A stretch of 64,000 nt of DNA. Origin: Betaproteobacteria bacterium Ga0077526 (GTDB lineage Bacteria; Pseudomonadota; Gammaproteobacteria; Burkholderiales; Ga0077523). Numbering within the stretch: the stretch's first letter is position 1; each line of letters begins with the position of its first letter. Below are positions 9,781 through 17,772 of this stretch, piece by piece. The translations under genes were made by a program, and so were the position numbers. The notes beneath the pieces are model-generated. The model made no database searches. It worked only from the letters and a program-made list of their open reading frames with translations, and was not told where the DNA came from. The stretch is taken from positions 744,001 through 808,000 of the forward strand of contig LNDV01000034.1 of the NCBI GenBank assembly GCA_001464765.1, read 5' to 3'.

Positions 9781-9809
9781 CCGAAGCCCTGCTCTCAGCC
9801 GGGCTTCGG
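9781..9809. terminator. possible bidirectional terminator hairpin
   Basis: CCGAAGCCC and GGGCTTCGG form a perfect 9-bp stem with an 11-base loop between the convergent dctM and ynfA genes. It overlaps the last codons of ynfA. There is no T-run, so it may be a Rho-independent-like or RNA-stabilising hairpin. Confidence 0.45.
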
Positions 9810-10127
9810 TGCAGCAACGATGATCGCCATCCCGGCAAGCGCCACCGCCGAGCCGAGCAGATCCCACCGTGACGGCGTCACGCCGTCCACCAGCCAAAGC
9901 CATCCGATTGCAGTCGCGACGTACACGCCGCCGTAAGCGGCGTAGACGCGCCCCGACGCCGTCGGGTGCAGAGTCAGCAGCCAGACGAACAGTGCCAGCG
10001 ACACCGCTGCCGGAACCAGCAGCCAGACGGGTGCATCGCGGCGCAACCACAGCCAAGGCAGGTAGCAGCCGACGATCTCGGCGACGGCGGTGATCCCGTA
10101 GAGGGCGGCGGTCTGGAGTCCGGTCAT
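9795..10127 (-). CDS. YnfA family (UPF0060) small membrane protein
   Basis: A 110-residue integral membrane protein with four transmembrane helices. The segments ALYGITAVAEIVGCYLPWLW and GRVYAAYGGVYVATAIGWLWLVDG are diagnostic of the YnfA/UPF0060 family, which is related to small multidrug resistance transporters. Function is not established for most members. It is convergent with the TRAP operon. Confidence 0.9.
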   Translation of the reverse strand: MTGLQTAALYGITAVAEIVGCYLPWLWLRRDAPVWLLVPAAVSLALFVWLLTLHPTASGRVYAAYGGVYVATAIGWLWLVDGVTPSRWDLLGSAVALAGMAIIVAAPKPG

Positions 10128-10228
10128 GGCGGAGGCGTCCCGGTGTATCGGTGAGTGTGAGTCGGGGACGATACCGGCTTTCGGTGGATCCTTCGGGAAA
10201 CAGACAGAAGGCGACGCATTGCACCGCC

Positions 10229-10684
10229 TCAGCGCGCGACCCGACGCTTGTTCACCGCACGACTGACCGGACGTCCTCCAGCAGCGGCAGTTGGCGTGTC
10301 GCTTCCGAAGGCTTCCAGGATGGGACAGTCCGGACGGTCGTCGCCGTGGCAGTGCGCCAGCAGATGCGAAAGCGCGTCGGCGATCGATTGCAGTTCACGA
10401 ATGCGATCGGCGATGTCGCTGCGGTGTACTTCCACGAGCCGCTTCACCTCGCGCGCCGAACGGCTCGCGTCCTGCCACAGCGAGACGAGTTGCCGGATGT
10501 CTTCCAGGCCGAATCCTGCGTCTCGCGCCTGGCGGATGAACTTCAGTGTCCGCGTGTCGGACTCCGAGTACTGCCGGTAGCCCGCCGCCGTTCTGGTCGG
10601 CGGTCGCAGCAGCCCGATGGATTCGTAGTGGCGGACCATCTTTGCCGACACGCCGGATGCCGCTGCGGCTTCGCCGATGTTCAT
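10229..10684 (-). CDS. cueR: MerR-family copper-responsive regulator, CueR-like
   Basis: A 151-residue MerR-type activator: N-terminal winged helix (NIGEAAAASGVSAKMVRHYE), dimerisation helix, and a metal-binding loop with Cys112 and Cys120 in a C-x7-C arrangement, matching the Cu(I)-binding cysteines of E. coli CueR. The C-terminus extends about 25 residues past the usual end. It lies 12 bp downstream of a DUF4396 gene. The only CueR-type operator seen is in front of that gene, so the regulator probably controls its own operon. Confidence 0.9.
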   Translation of the reverse strand: MNIGEAAAASGVSAKMVRHYESIGLLRPPTRTAAGYRQYSESDTRTLKFIRQARDAGFGLEDIRQLVSLWQDASRSAREVKRLVEVHRSDIADRIRELQSIADALSHLLAHCHGDDRPDCPILEAFGSDTPTAAAGGRPVSRAVNKRRVAR

Positions 10685-10696
10685 ATGGCTACTCCG

Positions 10697-11188
10697 TCAA
10701 TGATGATGCGCGTGCCCCCGGCCCCGGGCGATGAGCCAGCGGTTGACCGGAAAGGCCGCCGCCCCCGCGAGGACGAGCGCCGCCGCCATGCTCGTCCAGA
10801 AGAGGACCGATGTCAGCGGCGCGCCCATGGCACCCGGAATCAGCAGCATGGCGAGATTGTCGACCAGTTCCATGATCGCGATCGATGCCGTGTCGGCGGC
10901 AAGCGCCAGCCGCAGTGCAGCTCCCGTCGAGAACCCGTGGCGGACGAGCGGCACCATCGTGAAGGCAAAACCCGATGCGAACGCGAGACCCACCGCGAGC
11001 ACGACGGTGGCGCCCGCTCCCCAACCGAGCGCATTGCCGATGACCATGCCCAGAATCTCGCCTACGGCACAGCCGCTCAGACAGTGGATCGTGGCGGTAA
11101 GCGCGGTGCGGTTGAGCGACGGGGCGTTGCTTGCGGAGGAACGGGGGGAAGAGTGGCCGTGGACGGCTTGGGTGTGACTGTGTGCCAT
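10697..11188 (-). CDS. DUF4396 membrane protein with His-rich ends
   Basis: A 163-residue membrane protein with about four transmembrane segments and histidine-rich termini (AHSHTQAVHGHSS at the start, GRGHAHHH at the end). The motif IHCLSGCAVGEILGMVIG has His and Cys residues at a membrane edge. It is the first gene of the cueR operon and sits behind a CueR-type operator. A role in copper handling or export is inferred from context and metal-ligand-rich ends; the family itself is uncharacterised. Confidence 0.8.
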   Translation of the reverse strand: MAHSHTQAVHGHSSPRSSASNAPSLNRTALTATIHCLSGCAVGEILGMVIGNALGWGAGATVVLAVGLAFASGFAFTMVPLVRHGFSTGAALRLALAADTASIAIMELVDNLAMLLIPGAMGAPLTSVLFWTSMAAALVLAGAAAFPVNRWLIARGRGHAHHH

Positions 11189-11221
11189 GGGAAGACTCCC
11201 GACGGGTTGGATGGAGAACCC

Positions 11222-11252
11222 ATGCTGAGCCTTCCCACGATGGGAAGGTCAA
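11222..11252 (-). promoter_or_regulatory. CueR-type operator and promoter
   Basis: On the - strand a -35 box TTGACC (11247-11252) and a weak -10 CAGCAT (11222-11227) are separated by 19 bp, the over-long spacer typical of MerR-family promoters. Within it, 11230-11248 is a perfect 8-3-8 inverted repeat (CCTTCCCA, CGA, TGGGAAGG). It has the same 19-bp length and outer bases as the E. coli copA operator. It drives the DUF4396-cueR operon. Confidence 0.85.
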
Positions 11253-11330
11253 GCGCGTCAGGAAGCACGCCGACCGCTGCGTCCGCCGGGCCGAGGCTCG
11301 CTCGACCGGCCCCTCGGCCCATGGCATCGC

Positions 11331-11699
11331 TCAGGCTGGACTGTGCAGTGCGATGACGTTGCCCTCGCTATCTTCGAACTCCGCGACCCACCCCAAGTCG
11401 CCGATAGAGGTCTTCGGGTACATGACGATGCCGCCTGCGGCCACCGCGCGTTCGAGCGTGGTGTCGATGCTGTCGGTCCTGAAGTAGATCCGGGTGCCCT
11501 GCCGGCTGGGGACATAACTCGCGCCGCGCGCAAGGGCGCCGGTGATGGCATTCGTACCTACGGCTTCGGGAAACAGGGCCATCTCGTTGCCGTCGATCTC
11601 GGTACGCTCCAGCTTCAGGGCGAAGACCGCTTCATAGAAGGCGACGGCGCGGCCCATGTCGTTGACGGGAATCTCGAAGTAGCAGACGGGGTGGGGCAT
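11331..11699 (-). CDS. VOC family protein (glyoxalase-like)
   Basis: A 122-residue single VOC-fold protein related to glyoxalase/bleomycin-resistance proteins. The start MPHPVCYFEIPVNDMGRAVA and the end DLGWVAEFEDSEGNVIALHS are typical of the subgroup. The start at 11699 matches the fold; open sequence upstream is not homologous. Substrate unknown. A related but distinct VOC protein lies at 44.7 kb. Confidence 0.85.
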   Translation of the reverse strand: MPHPVCYFEIPVNDMGRAVAFYEAVFALKLERTEIDGNEMALFPEAVGTNAITGALARGASYVPSRQGTRIYFRTDSIDTTLERAVAAGGIVMYPKTSIGDLGWVAEFEDSEGNVIALHSPA

Positions 11700-11779
11700 G
11701 GGGACTCCGGGTAACGATTCGGATGAACCATCGACCCGGATTCGAACTGGCGAGTTCCGGCCAGGACAGGCTGCGCGGA

Positions 11780-12304
11780 CTACGCGGACGTTCCGCGGCT
11801 TGCGAGGCCTTGCGCCACCCAGCGGCGATCGACGAGAACCACAGACGTCTCGATCTGACGCTCCGGGATGGACCAGAAACGACGCAGCAGGGAATCCTTC
11901 TCGGCGCCCGTCACGACGCTGTAACCGTTGCGCCGATAGAAGGCGATTGCCCAGGTCGCGGCGGCCCATGTCCCGATGAGAATCGGCTTGGCGGTCAGGG
12001 CTTCCACGTGGCGCAGGAGCGCCGTGCCGACCCCGGCCCGCTGCACGTCGGGTGAGACGTACGCATGCCGCACGAGCGCCACGTCACCACGATCCTGGAT
12101 GCCCATCATGCCGGCGGGCGCGCCGTTGCGCTCCGCCAGCCAGAACTCGATGCCGTCGGCGATCTCCTGACGCAGTTCGGCCTCGGGCATATAGGGCTCG
12201 TGCCAGCAATCCGGCGGGATGACGCCGCGGTAGGCCTGCGCCGCCCGATCGACGATCTCCAGCATGGCCGGCAGATCGTCGGGGCGCGCCTCGCGAATGT
12301 TCAT
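11780..12304 (-). CDS. GNAT family N-acetyltransferase
   Basis: A 174-residue acetyltransferase. The acetyl-CoA loop is seen in VSPDVQRAGVGTALLRHVE, followed by WAIAFYRRNGYSVV, the usual last strand-helix of GNAT enzymes. It starts with MNIREARPDDLPAMLEI. It lies 25 bp after the Fae-like gene on the same strand, so the two may be co-transcribed. Substrate unknown. Confidence 0.88.
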   Translation of the reverse strand: MNIREARPDDLPAMLEIVDRAAQAYRGVIPPDCWHEPYMPEAELRQEIADGIEFWLAERNGAPAGMMGIQDRGDVALVRHAYVSPDVQRAGVGTALLRHVEALTAKPILIGTWAAATWAIAFYRRNGYSVVTGAEKDSLLRRFWSIPERQIETSVVLVDRRWVAQGLASRGTSA

Positions 12305-12329
12305 GGCGTGACGGGGCAGGTGCGGCAGT

Positions 12330-12863
12330 TCAGCTCCAGTCATCCATGTCGTGGCGGATGCTGTGCCGGTTGGCGATGAGTTCGTCGAGCGTCGGCTCGC
12401 CATTGAGCGCGCGCCGGATGGCGAGCTTGGTGGCCTCGTAGTTGGTACGGTACATGTCCTTCTTGTCGAGGTTCGGATCCTTCGCGCAGCGCGGATCGAT
12501 CCACACGAGGCTAATGATGCACAGGTCGTTCGCCACGGCCTTCGGGATCACGCCCTCGATCACGCAGTCGATGACGCCGTCGGCCGTGGCGGCCTGCACC
12601 ACGCCGCCGAACAGTTCGATGTTGGCGGTGTCCTTGAGAGTGACCTTGGGCACCATGATCGTCGGCGGACGGACCATCTGGTTGCACGCACGGATCGCGA
12701 ACATGGCCGTGTGACCCTTGCTCTGCGCCATCATGTTGGCGAACGCGGTACCCACGGGACCGCTGGTGCGGCCGATGAGAATCTCCGGCATCGCGTCGGT
12801 GAACTGTCCGTCGGCGGCGAGGACGGTCGCTTCGCCGGCATGGAAGGTGTAGTCGGTGGTCAT
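12330..12863 (-). CDS. formaldehyde-activating enzyme homologue (Fae-like)
   Basis: A 177-residue protein of the formaldehyde-activating enzyme family. True Fae condenses formaldehyde with tetrahydromethanopterin in methylotrophs. Family features are clear: ILIGRTSGPVGTAFANMMAQ, PTIMVPKVTLKD, the FGGVVQAATADGVID core and NYEATKLAIRRALNGEP near the end. The region that in Fae carries the conserved active-site histidine (AHID in the Methylorubrum enzyme, from memory) reads AMPE here, so Met replaces His. This suggests a Fae paralogue with a changed reaction or a sensing role. No other H4MPT-pathway genes are nearby. Confidence 0.85.
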   Translation of the reverse strand: MTTDYTFHAGEATVLAADGQFTDAMPEILIGRTSGPVGTAFANMMAQSKGHTAMFAIRACNQMVRPPTIMVPKVTLKDTANIELFGGVVQAATADGVIDCVIEGVIPKAVANDLCIISLVWIDPRCAKDPNLDKKDMYRTNYEATKLAIRRALNGEPTLDELIANRHSIRHDMDDWS

Positions 12864-12962
12864 GGATCGGGCCCGGAGAATGAGGTGCCGGGATTCTGGG
12901 CGAACCGCCCCCGACATTCAACAGAGCTCACGCGGCCGGCGCGCAGGCGGCGCCCCGCCGAG

Positions 12963-13355
12963 TCAGTCAGCCCGGACCAACAGCGGGCCGAAGAAGCCGA
13001 CGATCCGACGGATGCGCATGCCGTCGTCCGTGAGTTCCGCGATGTCGAGCCCCTCGGGCAGAGCGGCGCCATCGGCCAGGATCATCCGCCAGGCGAATCG
13101 CGCGATCCCGTGGTGGAGGTCAACCGCGCTGGTGCGGACAACCTTCGCACCCGGCCGCCGCGCCAGCACGCGCTCGATATGGTCGAGCAGTGCCGCTTCG
13201 CCCGCGGCGTGCACCGACGGATCGGTATAGATGGCTCCGGGCGCCCACACCTCGGCGAGAAGCTTTGCGCGCTGTTCGGGCGACGGATCGCTCCATACCG
13301 CGCAGTAGCGGTCGATCAGATCGGTCACAGCGACGATGCGGTCGGCGCTTTCCAT
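12963..13355 (-). CDS. NTF2/SnoaL-like protein
   Basis: A 130-residue protein with an NTF2-like cone fold: an N-terminal helix pair (VTDLIDRYCAVWSDPSPEQR), LLAEVWAPGAIYTDPSV, and C-terminal strands ending in RRIVGFFGPLL. Members bind or isomerise small molecules. It is the last gene of a - strand run after the flavin monooxygenase and a small unknown protein. Function unknown. Confidence 0.75.
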   Translation of the reverse strand: MESADRIVAVTDLIDRYCAVWSDPSPEQRAKLLAEVWAPGAIYTDPSVHAAGEAALLDHIERVLARRPGAKVVRTSAVDLHHGIARFAWRMILADGAALPEGLDIAELTDDGMRIRRIVGFFGPLLVRAD

Positions 13356-13378
13356 GGTCGGATCTTCCGGCGCCCGGG

Positions 13379-13711
13379 TCAGGCGGGCTCGTCAGGGGAT
13401 GCCGTCGGCGTGGCGGCAGGCACGTGGATCTGCATTTCCAGCGCCGCGACACCGATGTTCACGGTAGCCGTCAGCGTGATCGGCCTTGCGGACAGCGGAC
13501 GGGATTCCAGTTCCTTCAGCGCGATCTCGAGGATGTTGCAGACCTGCGCAGTCGAAGCACGCACGGCCTTCTCGTTCACCGCCTCGGTCATGTGAGCAGC
13601 GCTGGTCGCGAGGGAGTCGACGCCGTCCTTGACGGTTGCAGAGATACCGCCGACGGCATCGGAGGCCTTGGACGCCACCTGCGTCCCGATGTCCTTCAGT
13701 TTGTCGAGCAT
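13379..13711 (-). CDS. hypothetical protein, 110 aa
   Basis: Not recognised. The N-terminal half (MLDKLKDIGTQVASKASDAV to about residue 60) is an alanine-rich amphipathic helical stretch. The second half is strand-rich (PITLTATVNIGVAALEMQIH). There is no signal peptide. The start overlaps the end of the upstream flavin monooxygenase by 16 bp, indicating coupling, and the NTF2-like gene follows 24 bp downstream. Confidence 0.65.
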   Translation of the reverse strand: MLDKLKDIGTQVASKASDAVGGISATVKDGVDSLATSAAHMTEAVNEKAVRASTAQVCNILEIALKELESRPLSARPITLTATVNIGVAALEMQIHVPAATPTASPDEPA

Positions 13712-15486
13712 GACGTTTCCTCGGACAACCGCGGCGGCACGAGCCCGGCCTCGCAGGCCTTGATGTGCAGGGCGAGGTACTTCGAATAGATGCGGCACTG
13801 CGCGAAGCTGCCGGCAATGAACCACAGGCCGGGCTGCGCCGTGCGCGTGAACATGTTGCGAAGCTCGAGCCCGTGGCCGAAGCCCCAGATGGGGCCGATG
13901 CGATCGGCCACGGCATCTCCGAGAAGCTTACGCACCAGAGCTTCCTGCCCGAAGTATCCGGTCGCGAGCACGATGAGATCCGCGGGGACGATCCGGTCGT
14001 CCTTCAGACGCGCGCCTTCCGCGACGAACTCGGTGATGTCCGCGTACTGCACGAGACCGATGCTGCCCTCGGCCACAAGATCCGAGCAACCGACGTTGAA
14101 GTAGTAGCCGCCGCCACGCGTGAGGTACTTGAACTGCCAGCCGGTGTCGTCCTCGCCGAAGTCGAGGCGGAAGCCGACGCGCTCCAGCCCATCGAGCAGC
14201 GGCTTGTCCATCGCCCGCGCCCTGGCCGTGAAGGTCTGGTGACTCTTCTTCGCGAGCGGCACCGGGATCGACATCGTGATGAGATCGCAGTCCTCGGTGG
14301 ACGGCCCCTCGTCGTAGAGCGCGTAGGGCAGCTGGGCGCTGGGTTCGATGTTGACGATCATCGTCGGACTGCGCTGGACCAGCGTGACGGCCGCGCCGCT
14401 CGAATGCAGGTCCTGCGCGATGTCGTGACCGCTGCTCCCGGTGCCGATCACCATGGCCTTGCGGCCGCACCACGCGTCGCCGTCCTGGAATTCGCTCGAA
14501 TGCATCACACGACCCGCAAACCGGGGCAGCGACGCAATGTGCGGGACGCTCGGCAGGCAGCTCGCGCCGGTAGCCATGACGATGTGCCGGGGACGCATCG
14601 TGCGCCGGGTGCCGTCCGCCAGCCGCAAGGTGACGGACCAGCAACCCGCCGCCTCGTCGTACTCGCCGGACTCGAATTCGGTGCAGGTCCAGCAGTTGAG
14701 TTCCAGGGCCTCCACGTAGGCCTCGAACCAGCCCGCGATCTTGTCCTTGGGAATGTACGTGGGCCAGGTGGGCGGGAACGGCATGTACGGCATGTGGTTC
14801 ACCTGCACCTGATTGTGCAGGGTGAGCGCGTGATAACGATGCCGCCAGTTGTCGCCGATGCGCTCCTCGCGGTCGACGATCAGCGTGTCCACCCCGAGCT
14901 GGGTGAGCCGCGCCGCGGTCGCGAGCCCGGCCTGGCCGGCGCCGATGACGAGCACGGCGGGGTCACGGTCCGCGTATTCCCTCGCCGCGCACCGCAGATC
15001 GAACCAGTTGGGCCCGTGAAAATCCCGCGAGTACGTCTCGCCCTTCGGTCGCGCCTTGCCGACGCTCTCCTGGTGCCCGGTAAGCGAGTCGAGCGCGGTG
15101 AGCAGCGTCCAGGCCTTCGGGTTCGCCGTCGCTTCGCTGCCTGGCGTCAGACGCAGCACGCCGTTGCCCAGGCCTTCCCGGGTCTCGAACGTGAAGAAGG
15201 CCTCGATCGCGTGCTGCCCGCTGCGCATCACGCGCCGCGGCGGGGTGCGGTTGTCGGCCAACCGGAAACCTCGCGGCGCCATGCGGCCGCTGGCTTCGGC
15301 CAGCGCATCCACCACGGCAGTCGCTCCGCAGATCGTGTCGATGGACCAGGTGAGTGCAAGGACATCGCGCCAGTAACTGTCGGCCTCGAACAGCGTTGCG
15401 AGAGCCGCGCGGTCGCCGGAGGCGAGCACTTGATCGAACCGTTCGAGCCACGCCTCGACCACCGGCGAGAGGGATTCGGACTTCAT
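13696..15486 (-). CDS. flavin-containing monooxygenase with N-terminal NTF2-like domain
   Basis: A 596-residue fusion. Residues 1 to about 150 look like an NTF2/SnoaL-type domain (VEAWLERFDQVLASGDRAAL, FRLADNRTPPR). The rest is a class B flavoprotein monooxygenase with an FAD-binding GAGQAG at 182-187, an FAGRVMHSSEF motif close to the FMO/Baeyer-Villiger fingerprint, and an NADPH-binding VIGTGSSGHD. Such fusions oxidise ketones, sulfides or amines; the substrate is unknown. The start at 15486 is supported by an AGGA ribosome site 7 bp upstream. It overlaps the next gene by 16 bp. Confidence 0.88.
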   Translation of the reverse strand: MKSESLSPVVEAWLERFDQVLASGDRAALATLFEADSYWRDVLALTWSIDTICGATAVVDALAEASGRMAPRGFRLADNRTPPRRVMRSGQHAIEAFFTFETREGLGNGVLRLTPGSEATANPKAWTLLTALDSLTGHQESVGKARPKGETYSRDFHGPNWFDLRCAAREYADRDPAVLVIGAGQAGLATAARLTQLGVDTLIVDREERIGDNWRHRYHALTLHNQVQVNHMPYMPFPPTWPTYIPKDKIAGWFEAYVEALELNCWTCTEFESGEYDEAAGCWSVTLRLADGTRRTMRPRHIVMATGASCLPSVPHIASLPRFAGRVMHSSEFQDGDAWCGRKAMVIGTGSSGHDIAQDLHSSGAAVTLVQRSPTMIVNIEPSAQLPYALYDEGPSTEDCDLITMSIPVPLAKKSHQTFTARARAMDKPLLDGLERVGFRLDFGEDDTGWQFKYLTRGGGYYFNVGCSDLVAEGSIGLVQYADITEFVAEGARLKDDRIVPADLIVLATGYFGQEALVRKLLGDAVADRIGPIWGFGHGLELRNMFTRTAQPGLWFIAGSFAQCRIYSKYLALHIKACEAGLVPPRLSEETSCSTN

Positions 15487-15812
15487 CGGGTTTCCTGACG
15501 ATTCAGCGGGACGGCGCGACGGCCCGGCAGCCTGCGGATTCACTGCCGCGGTTGCCCGTCACTCCGTCTCCGGGCGGGAATCGAAGATACGCCGCCGACT
15601 GGGGGCGCGCAACGATCGCGGCGCCCGTCGCAGCCGCGGTCGGAGCCAGACCGCATCGTCGTTCCGGGCCCTCGCGGGCGGTATCCTCCTCGACAGGTTG
15701 AGTTTTCCGGCGGTGCGGAGGACCATGGGCGTCGCCCGCGCGGCGGGCAACCGGCGATCTCCGATCGCCGACGGGGACAACATTCGGACAGCAGTCAGAG
15801 GACGGCAGTCAT
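15487..15812. other. intergenic region, no clear feature
   Basis: A 326-bp spacer between divergently transcribed genes. It must hold promoters for both sides. No palindromic operator or convincing -35/-10 pair was found. Confidence 0.5.
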
Positions 15813-16178
15813 ATGGCCAAGGTCGAAGTCCGGGAAACGGTGCTTTCCATTCGCATGACCGACGAGTTGCTGGCGGGTCTCGATGCCTTGCGCACGACCT
15901 GGAAGACCGATCCCGCCAAGGTGCCGAAGGGCTTGTCGTGTTCCGAGTCCGGCGCCGGGGAGTTCGTGCTCGTCGCCGCCGAGTCGGCGTTCGTCACCCT
16001 GCCCGGCGCGTGCGTGATCAAGACACTCGGCGCCATCGAGCTCGAGGATGGCGGCCCCATGTTCGACGAGGGCGCCCATTCCAAGTCGCTCATCCTGCGG
16101 CTCACCCCCGAGGGCTGGCGTTTCTCGGTGAAGTTCTCGGCGCCGGTCGAGCGCGCCAGGAAGATTCCGCCGCACTGA
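15813..16178 (+). CDS. hypothetical protein, 121 aa
   Basis: Not recognised. It is soluble, without signal or membrane segment. It begins MAKVEVRETVLSIRMTDELL and is mainly strand-like, ending in LRLTPEGWRFSVKFSAP. The ATG at 15813 has a GAGGA element about 12 bp upstream. It lies alone on the + strand, convergent with the RIO kinase, whose stop is 13 bp beyond its own stop. Confidence 0.6.
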   Translation: MAKVEVRETVLSIRMTDELLAGLDALRTTWKTDPAKVPKGLSCSESGAGEFVLVAAESAFVTLPGACVIKTLGAIELEDGGPMFDEGAHSKSLILRLTPEGWRFSVKFSAPVERARKIPPH

Positions 16179-16191
16179 GGGCAGACGCGGT

Positions 16192-17178
16192 TTAGCCAAG
16201 GTCCGCAAGGCGCCGGCGGCGGTCGGCTTCTTCCTCCACGACCGCGTCGATGTCCCGCATGAGCGCATCGACGTCTGCGGGCGCCTCGTCGTGGACGAAG
16301 GTCCCCGTGAGTTCGGAGTCCGGCCTCAGCGCGCCCGCGGCATACAGCGCCCAGATCTCGTGGCCGTAGTCGGTGGCCAGGATCTCCGGCACGAACTGTC
16401 CGAAGAACGCCGCCAGATTGTTCACGTCGCGCACCAGCATGCTCTTCGCGTGATTGTTGCCGGCGGCGTCGATTGCCTGCGGCAGATCGATGATGACCGG
16501 GCCGTCCGCATCGACGAGGATGTTGTAGGCGGAGAGGTCGCCGTGCACGACGCCCGCGCAGAGCATCAGCACAACCTGCCGGATCAGCGCGCTGTGATAG
16601 GCGAGCGCCTGCTCCGCGGTGAGCGCGAGATCCTCCAGCCTTGGCGCGGCGTTGCCCTCGGCATCCGTGACGAGTTCCATGAGGAGGACGCCCTCATGGA
16701 AGTTGTAGGGCTTGGGCACCCGCACGCCGGCACCCGCGAGACGGTAGAGCGCATCCACCTCGGCGTGCTGCCAGGCGGCCTCCTGCTCCTTTCGACCATA
16801 GCGCGAGCCCTTCTCCATGGCCCGGGCCTGCCGGCTGTTCTTCACCTTGCGGCCTTCCGTGTACGACACGCTCTGTCGGAAGCCGCGCTTGTCGGCCTCC
16901 TTGTAAACCTTCGCGCAGCGCGCCTCGCCGCCGCACAGCACGACGAACACCATGGCTTCCTTGCCGCTCTTCAGCTGACGCACGACTTCGTCGACGAGAC
17001 CGTCCTCGACCAGGGGCAGCAAACGCGGGGGTGTCTTCAAACGGGGCTCACGGAAGGGTTCGGACAATGGAAGAGATCGCTTCGGATCATGCCGTGCCCA
17101 GGAGACGGTGCCTACATGTTTCGCGCCTCGCGACTTGCGTGGCGCGACCGCGCCGACTCCCGGAATGCGGCGCGACAT
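16192..17178 (-). CDS. RIO1-like serine protein kinase
   Basis: An atypical kinase of the bacterial RIO family. The P-loop-like SGKEAMVFVV with CAKVYKE contains the ATP lysine, VVHGDLSAYNILVD the catalytic Asp and Asn, and VIIDLPQAID the metal-binding Asp. The conserved domain starts at LKTPPRLLPL (residue 47 of the longest form). The only upstream ATG (17178) lies in repeat-derived sequence (MSRRIPGVGAVAP is also encoded by the neighbouring repeat units). Translation may therefore start at a TTG at 17040, which would give 282 residues. Substrate unknown. Confidence 0.85.
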   Translation of the reverse strand: MSRRIPGVGAVAPRKSRGAKHVGTVSWARHDPKRSLPLSEPFREPRLKTPPRLLPLVEDGLVDEVVRQLKSGKEAMVFVVLCGGEARCAKVYKEADKRGFRQSVSYTEGRKVKNSRQARAMEKGSRYGRKEQEAAWQHAEVDALYRLAGAGVRVPKPYNFHEGVLLMELVTDAEGNAAPRLEDLALTAEQALAYHSALIRQVVLMLCAGVVHGDLSAYNILVDADGPVIIDLPQAIDAAGNNHAKSMLVRDVNNLAAFFGQFVPEILATDYGHEIWALYAAGALRPDSELTGTFVHDEAPADVDALMRDIDAVVEEEADRRRRLADLG

Positions 17179-17757
17179 CCGCAGCGGCAGTTCCTGGAGT
17201 CGGGACTTCGTCCCTCGTCCAGGCTACGGCAGTTTCGTCCTTCGTAGCCCGGACGAGGCGCAATCGCGCCGACTCCGGGAATGCTGCGCGATGTCCGCAA
17301 CGGAAATCCCTGGAGTCGGGACTGCGTCCCTCGTCCAGGCTACGACAGTTTCGTCCTTCGTAGCCCGGACGAGGCGCAATCGCGCCGACTCCGGGAATAC
17401 TGCGCGATATCCGCAACGGCAGTCCCTGGAGTCGGGACTTCGTCCCTCGTCCAGGCTACGGCAGTTTCGTCCTTCGTAGCCCGGACGAGGCGCAACCGCG
17501 CCGACTCCGGGAATGCGACGCGATATCCGCAACGGAAATCCCTGGAGTCGGGACTGCGTCCCTCGTCCAGGCTACGACAGTTTCGTCTTTCGTAGCCCGG
17601 ACGAGGCGCGACCGCGCCGACTCCGGGGATGCGGCGTGATTTCCGTAACGGTGGGCCCTGGTGTCGGGACTTCGTCCCTCGTCCAGGCTACGGCGGGTAT
17701 CGTTCTCGTAGCCCGGACGAGGCGCGATCGCGCCGACTCCGGGGATGCGACGGGGGG
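17142..17757. repeat. 116-bp tandem repeat array with REP-like palindromes
   Basis: The sequence GTAGCCCGGACGAGG recurs at 17244, 17360, 17476, 17592 and 17708, an exact 116-bp period, and a partial unit precedes the first. Each unit holds two inverted repeats. One is CCTCGTCCAGGCTAC against GTAGCCCGGACGAGG (one mismatch, 16-base loop). The other is CCGACTCC against GGAGTCGG. The GTAGCCCGG core resembles REP elements. Units differ by a few substitutions. The array fills the whole gap between the RIO kinase and the next gene. Confidence 0.92.
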
Positions 17758-17772
17758 TGCGCGGGACCGCCC

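Noticed and set aside
13765..15498. A 577-codon + strand frame opposite the flavin monooxygenase
   Set aside because: It has no recognisable motifs and is the complement of a well-supported gene.
17142..17640. Short proteins starting MRISRSIPGVGAIAPRPG encoded by each repeat unit
   Set aside because: They are translations of the tandem repeat on both strands, without ribosome sites.
17142..17757. CRISPR-like regular spacing
   Set aside because: The whole 116-bp unit is repeated, not short repeats with unique spacers, and no cas genes are near.
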